NCBI GenBank assembly: GCA_046233135.1
Contig: JBJXHN010000009.1
Span: 1 to 64,000, forward strand
Direction: 5' to 3'
Length of the DNA stretch: 64,000 nt
From: JBJXHN01 sp046233135
Lineage (GTDB): Bacteria > Pseudomonadota > Alphaproteobacteria > Rhodospirillales > Rhodospirillaceae
The notes under the pieces are model-generated. The model made no database searches. It saw only the letters and a program-made list of their open reading frames with translations, and had not been told where the DNA came from. The translations under genes were made by a program, and so were the position numbers. Below, piece after piece: positions 61,328 through 64,000 of this stretch; the first letter of the stretch is position 1; every line of letters starts with the position of its first letter.

Positions 61328-62608
61328 TCAGGCTTTCCATACTGCATCCACCTGCGCCCGGTCCCTTCCCGTCACGGCCAGCGCCAGGGCCACGCCAATC
61401 AGCCCGGCGGCCACACCGAAAGCCACCGTCCGTCCGGTTTCCACAGCCGCAGGCAGAGCGGCCGTGACGTCCGCAGCGCCGGTGGCCAGGGCAAAGACCG
61501 CGCCCATCGCCGAGGCGCCGGTGATCAGCCCCAGGTTCCGCGACAGGCTCAGAAAGCCCGACACCGTCCCACGCCGGCTGTCCGCCACATCGGCCATCAC
61601 TGCGGTGTTGTTCGCCGCCTGGAACAGCTGATAGCCCGGCGTCAGCACCACGATCCCGGCCACATAGCCCGCCAGTCCCGCCACACCGGGCAGCAGCGCC
61701 AGCCCCAGACAACCTACCGCCATCGCCGTCAGCCCGGCCTTCACCACCGTCGCCGCCCCGAAGCGGTCCACCAGCCGCCCGGACGGCACCCCGGTCAGGG
61801 CGGACAGCACCGGGCCGATGGCCAGCACCAACCCCACCCGCACCGCATCCAGCCCCAGCGGGCCGGACAGGTAGAACGGCCCCACCACCATCGTCGACAT
61901 GATCACCGCCGCCACCAGGGCGTTCATGCCCATGCTGCGCCCCAGCCCGCGCTCCCGCAGCACCCCCACGTCCAGGATCGGTGCCCGTGCCGTCCCCTTC
62001 CCGGACGAAGACTTGGGCCGGGACACCGGCAGGAACCGCCAGGCCAGCACCTCCGCCAGCAGCCCAAGCGGTACCAGCCCCAGGAACAGGCTCCGCCAGC
62101 CCGCTCCGGCCACGATCAGCCCGCCCAGCGCCGGCCCCAGAGCCGTCCCCACCGCCGACATGGTGCCCAGCAGCCCCATGGCGCTGCCAATGCGATCCTT
62201 CGGCACGCTTTCGCGCACGCTGGCGATGGTCAGCGCCATCAGCGCCGCCGCTCCGGCCCCTTGCAGCGCCCGGGCTGCCAGCAGCATGCCCAGCGACGAC
62301 GCCAGCCCGCACAGCACCGAGGCTCCGGTGAACAGCATCATACCGCCCAGCAGCACCCGCCGCCGCCCGAACAGATCCCCCAGCCTGCCGGCAAAGACGA
62401 TCAGGACAGTCACCGCCGTCAGATAGGCCAGAACCACTCCCTGGGCGGCCTCGAAGCCTGCTCCGAAGGCTTCGGCAAAGGTCGGCAGGGCCGCGCTGGC
62501 GATACTCACCCCCAGCGACGGCAGCAGCATCGCCAGGGCCAGGGCCGCCATCGCTCCGCCCGGCGAGGGCGATCCGGCGGTACGATCAGCAGGCGGAATA
62601 GCGGTCAT
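61328..62608 (-). CDS. MFS-family transporter (drug/metabolite efflux type)
   Basis: A 426-residue inner-membrane protein with about twelve to fourteen hydrophobic helices. The motif GRLGDLFGRRRVLL after helix 2 and ALQGAGAAALMAL in helix 4 to 5 are those of DHA-type drug:H+ antiporters. SGRLVDRFGAATVV marks the second half. It is divergent from a LysR regulator, a common exporter-regulator arrangement. Substrate unknown. Confidence 0.87.
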   Translation of the reverse strand: MTAIPPADRTAGSPSPGGAMAALALAMLLPSLGVSIASAALPTFAEAFGAGFEAAQGVVLAYLTAVTVLIVFAGRLGDLFGRRRVLLGGMMLFTGASVLCGLASSLGMLLAARALQGAGAAALMALTIASVRESVPKDRIGSAMGLLGTMSAVGTALGPALGGLIVAGAGWRSLFLGLVPLGLLAEVLAWRFLPVSRPKSSSGKGTARAPILDVGVLRERGLGRSMGMNALVAAVIMSTMVVGPFYLSGPLGLDAVRVGLVLAIGPVLSALTGVPSGRLVDRFGAATVVKAGLTAMAVGCLGLALLPGVAGLAGYVAGIVVLTPGYQLFQAANNTAVMADVADSRRGTVSGFLSLSRNLGLITGASAMGAVFALATGAADVTAALPAAVETGRTVAFGVAAGLIGVALALAVTGRDRAQVDAVWKA

Positions 62609-62756
62609 CGGCAGGGTCTCCGGCTGGGGTGCGCTTTGACATGAAAGCCTCCCTAACCTGGACCCCGCCCAGAGCTGGCGGAATACGCATCAATCACATT
62701 AAATACCTGCACCGGACGCCATGCCAGGATGGCGGAAGCCTGCTAAGCTGGCCGCC

Positions 62757-63653
62757 ATGTCCATGCCCGACCTCAACCTTCTGATCGCGCTCGACGTGCT
62801 GTTGAGCGAACGCAGCGTCGCCCGTGCGGCGCGGCGTTTGCGTCTCAGCCAGTCCGCCACCAGCCGGGCGCTGGCCCGCTTGCGCGACACCCTGCACGAT
62901 CCCCTGCTGGTGCGCGCCGGCCGGGGTCTGGTTCCCACCCCCCGCGCCCTGGCGCTTCAGGACAGCGTCCGCCGCCTGGTGCAAGAGGCCCAGGCGGTGC
63001 TGCGGCCGGCCGAGGCGCCGGACCTGTCCCGTCTGGTCCGCACCTTCACCATCCGCACCCGCGAAGGCTTCGTGGAGAATTTCGGCCTGCCCCTGATCGA
63101 GCGGCTGCGCCACGAGGCCCCGGGGGTGCACCTGCGCTTCCTTCAGAAAACGGATCGGGAGAGCACTGCGCTGCGCGACGGCGTCGCCGATCTGGAAACC
63201 GGCGTGGTTCGCGCGTCCATGGGGCCGGAAGTGCGCACCCGCACCCTGTTCCGCGACCGCTTCATCGCGGTCGTCCGCCCCGGCCATCCGCTTGCCGACG
63301 GCCCCGTCACCCCGGCCCGCTACGCCGGGGCCGACCATATCCGCGTCACCCTGGACGATATGGATGGCGGACTGGTCGAAGCCGCCCTGGCCCCGCTGGG
63401 GCTGGAACGGCGGGTGGCAACCACCCTCAGCGGCTTCGCCATGGCCCTGTCCCTGGCCCGGGCCGCCGATCTGGTGGCCACGGTGCCGGAACGCTACACC
63501 GGCAACCTGCGCGACGGGCTGGTCAGCATCCCCCTGCCCTTTGCCCTGCCGGAGATCCCCATTTCCCTGCTCTGGCACCCCCGACACGACGCCGACCCGG
63601 CCCACCAGTGGCTGCGGGGCTGCCTGCGCGCCGTCTGCTCAGCCGAAGAGTGA
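62757..63653 (+). CDS. LysR-family transcriptional regulator
   Basis: A 298-residue LysR protein. The winged helix is at about 1-62 (PDLNLLIALDVLLSERSVARAARRLRLSQSATSRALARLR) with the NodD/LinR-like spacing, then an effector domain of about 85-298. The ATG at 62757 fits the family; a second ATG is six bases on. The 148-bp divergent region to the MFS gene should carry its operator. It probably controls that transporter. Its stop overlaps the convergent GH15 gene by 15 bases. Confidence 0.85.
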   Translation: MSMPDLNLLIALDVLLSERSVARAARRLRLSQSATSRALARLRDTLHDPLLVRAGRGLVPTPRALALQDSVRRLVQEAQAVLRPAEAPDLSRLVRTFTIRTREGFVENFGLPLIERLRHEAPGVHLRFLQKTDRESTALRDGVADLETGVVRASMGPEVRTRTLFRDRFIAVVRPGHPLADGPVTPARYAGADHIRVTLDDMDGGLVEAALAPLGLERRVATTLSGFAMALSLARAADLVATVPERYTGNLRDGLVSIPLPFALPEIPISLLWHPRHDADPAHQWLRGCLRAVCSAEE

Positions 63654-64000
63654 AACCACCGCCTTCCGCGCCAGAGCGGCCGTCAGAAAAGCCGCATAGC
63701 TCCAGGTCAGATGGCGGGCAGAAGCGGGATGGCCGTCGGCTTGGTCGAACTGCTCGGCCATCGAGCCGTCCCGCGGCGTGCACCGCGCCACCCGCCCCAT
63801 GAACCCGTCCCCCCGGGCCAGATGGGTCCGGCGCGCCTCCGCCGTTTCCGCCAGGGCCGCGAGACGGTAATGCACCTCCGCCGCGCCGAGGGTGGAGAAG
63901 TGGAAGGCCCCACCACTTTGATACACATCCCCCCGGAACCGCCCCAGGGCGGGCACCAGATCGGGGCTGGCACGGTTGATCCCGTAGTCCGCCGCGAAGA
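63639..64000 (-). CDS. GH15 glucoamylase-like protein, C-terminal part
   Basis: The frame is open to the window edge; the upstream part lies outside. The visible 120 residues read FAADYGINRASPDLVPALGRF, then DVYQSGGAFHFSTLGAAE, and SMAEQFDQ to ARHLTWSYAAFLTA. These are the typical end of glycoside hydrolase family 15, with the catalytic base Glu in SMAEQFD. It hydrolyses alpha-glucans or trehalose from the non-reducing end. No signal peptide can be judged. Convergent with the LysR gene and overlapping it by 15 bases. Confidence 0.82.
   Translation of the reverse strand, partial: FAADYGINRASPDLVPALGRFRGDVYQSGGAFHFSTLGAAEVHYRLAALAETAEARRTHLARGDGFMGRVARCTPRDGSMAEQFDQADGHPASARHLTWSYAAFLTAALARKAVVSLFG

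Overview
The window is high-GC proteobacterial DNA, most likely from a purple non-sulfur alphaproteobacterium of the Rhodospirillum/Pararhodospirillum type. The best evidence is a form II RuBisCO (cbbM) that lines up closely, including residue numbering, with the R. rubrum enzyme as I remember it. The cbb gene set, form-II-only carbon fixation in this stretch, chemoreceptors and a glycyl-radical microcompartment fit the same group. No rRNA, tRNA, CRISPR array, transposase or phage gene was seen.

Region 1 (1-14.8 kb) is a catabolic and uptake locus. On the minus strand it holds a GabD-like aldehyde dehydrogenase, a 2-oxoacid dehydrogenase E2, a VOC protein, a fused E1 alpha-beta, an SDR, a complete Liv-type ABC importer (LivF, G, M, H, K) and a divergent AroE-like oxidoreductase. 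On the plus strand it holds an SDR and a FadR-type GntR regulator. Paired palindromes in both intergenic control regions suggest one regulator for the locus. The substrate is unknown and no E3 gene is present. Region 2 (14.8-19.5 kb) has katG and a chemoreceptor, facing each other across a bidirectional terminator.

Region 3 (19.6-38.1 kb) is a complete glycyl-radical microcompartment locus for B12-independent 1,2-propanediol use. It is controlled by a PocR-domain LytS-type kinase and an AraC-type response regulator. It encodes the activase, shell proteins (a permuted GrpU/EutS-like hexamer, BMC-P, three BMC-H, PduB-type BMC-T), PduP, PduL, PduQ, EutJ, a flavoprotein-like protein, a PduO-C/GlcG protein, the dehydratase and a DJ-1 protein. 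A membrane protein and acetate/propionate kinase lie divergently on the plus strand. Dehydratase residues N156, H164, H281, S282, C433, E435 and D447 fall exactly at the numbers of the clostridial glycerol dehydratase, so diol rather than choline is the predicted substrate. A 61-residue insert in this enzyme carries a Gly-linked encapsulation-peptide-like helix. A 42-bp near-perfect inverted repeat lies between the divergent operons.

Region 4 (38.1-46.9 kb) is the most unusual. A gene for about 2228 residues consists almost wholly of some 275 tandem eight-residue Ser/Thr/Gln-rich repeats. It is followed on the same strand by a TPR-GT41 (SPINDLY/OGT-like) glycosyltransferase. I propose a dedicated glycosyltransferase and giant acceptor pair.

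Region 5 (47.3-57.2 kb) has a gamma-carbonic anhydrase, cbbM, cbbR, and the cbbEFPAT operon, together a compact Calvin-cycle module. Region 6 (57.5-61.1 kb) has a TorT-like periplasmic binding protein followed by a chemoreceptor whose large periplasmic domain resembles the TorS sensor, suggesting chemotaxis toward TMAO or a related compound. Region 7 (61.3-64 kb) has an MFS exporter divergent from a LysR regulator, and the C-terminal end of a GH15 glucoamylase-like gene.
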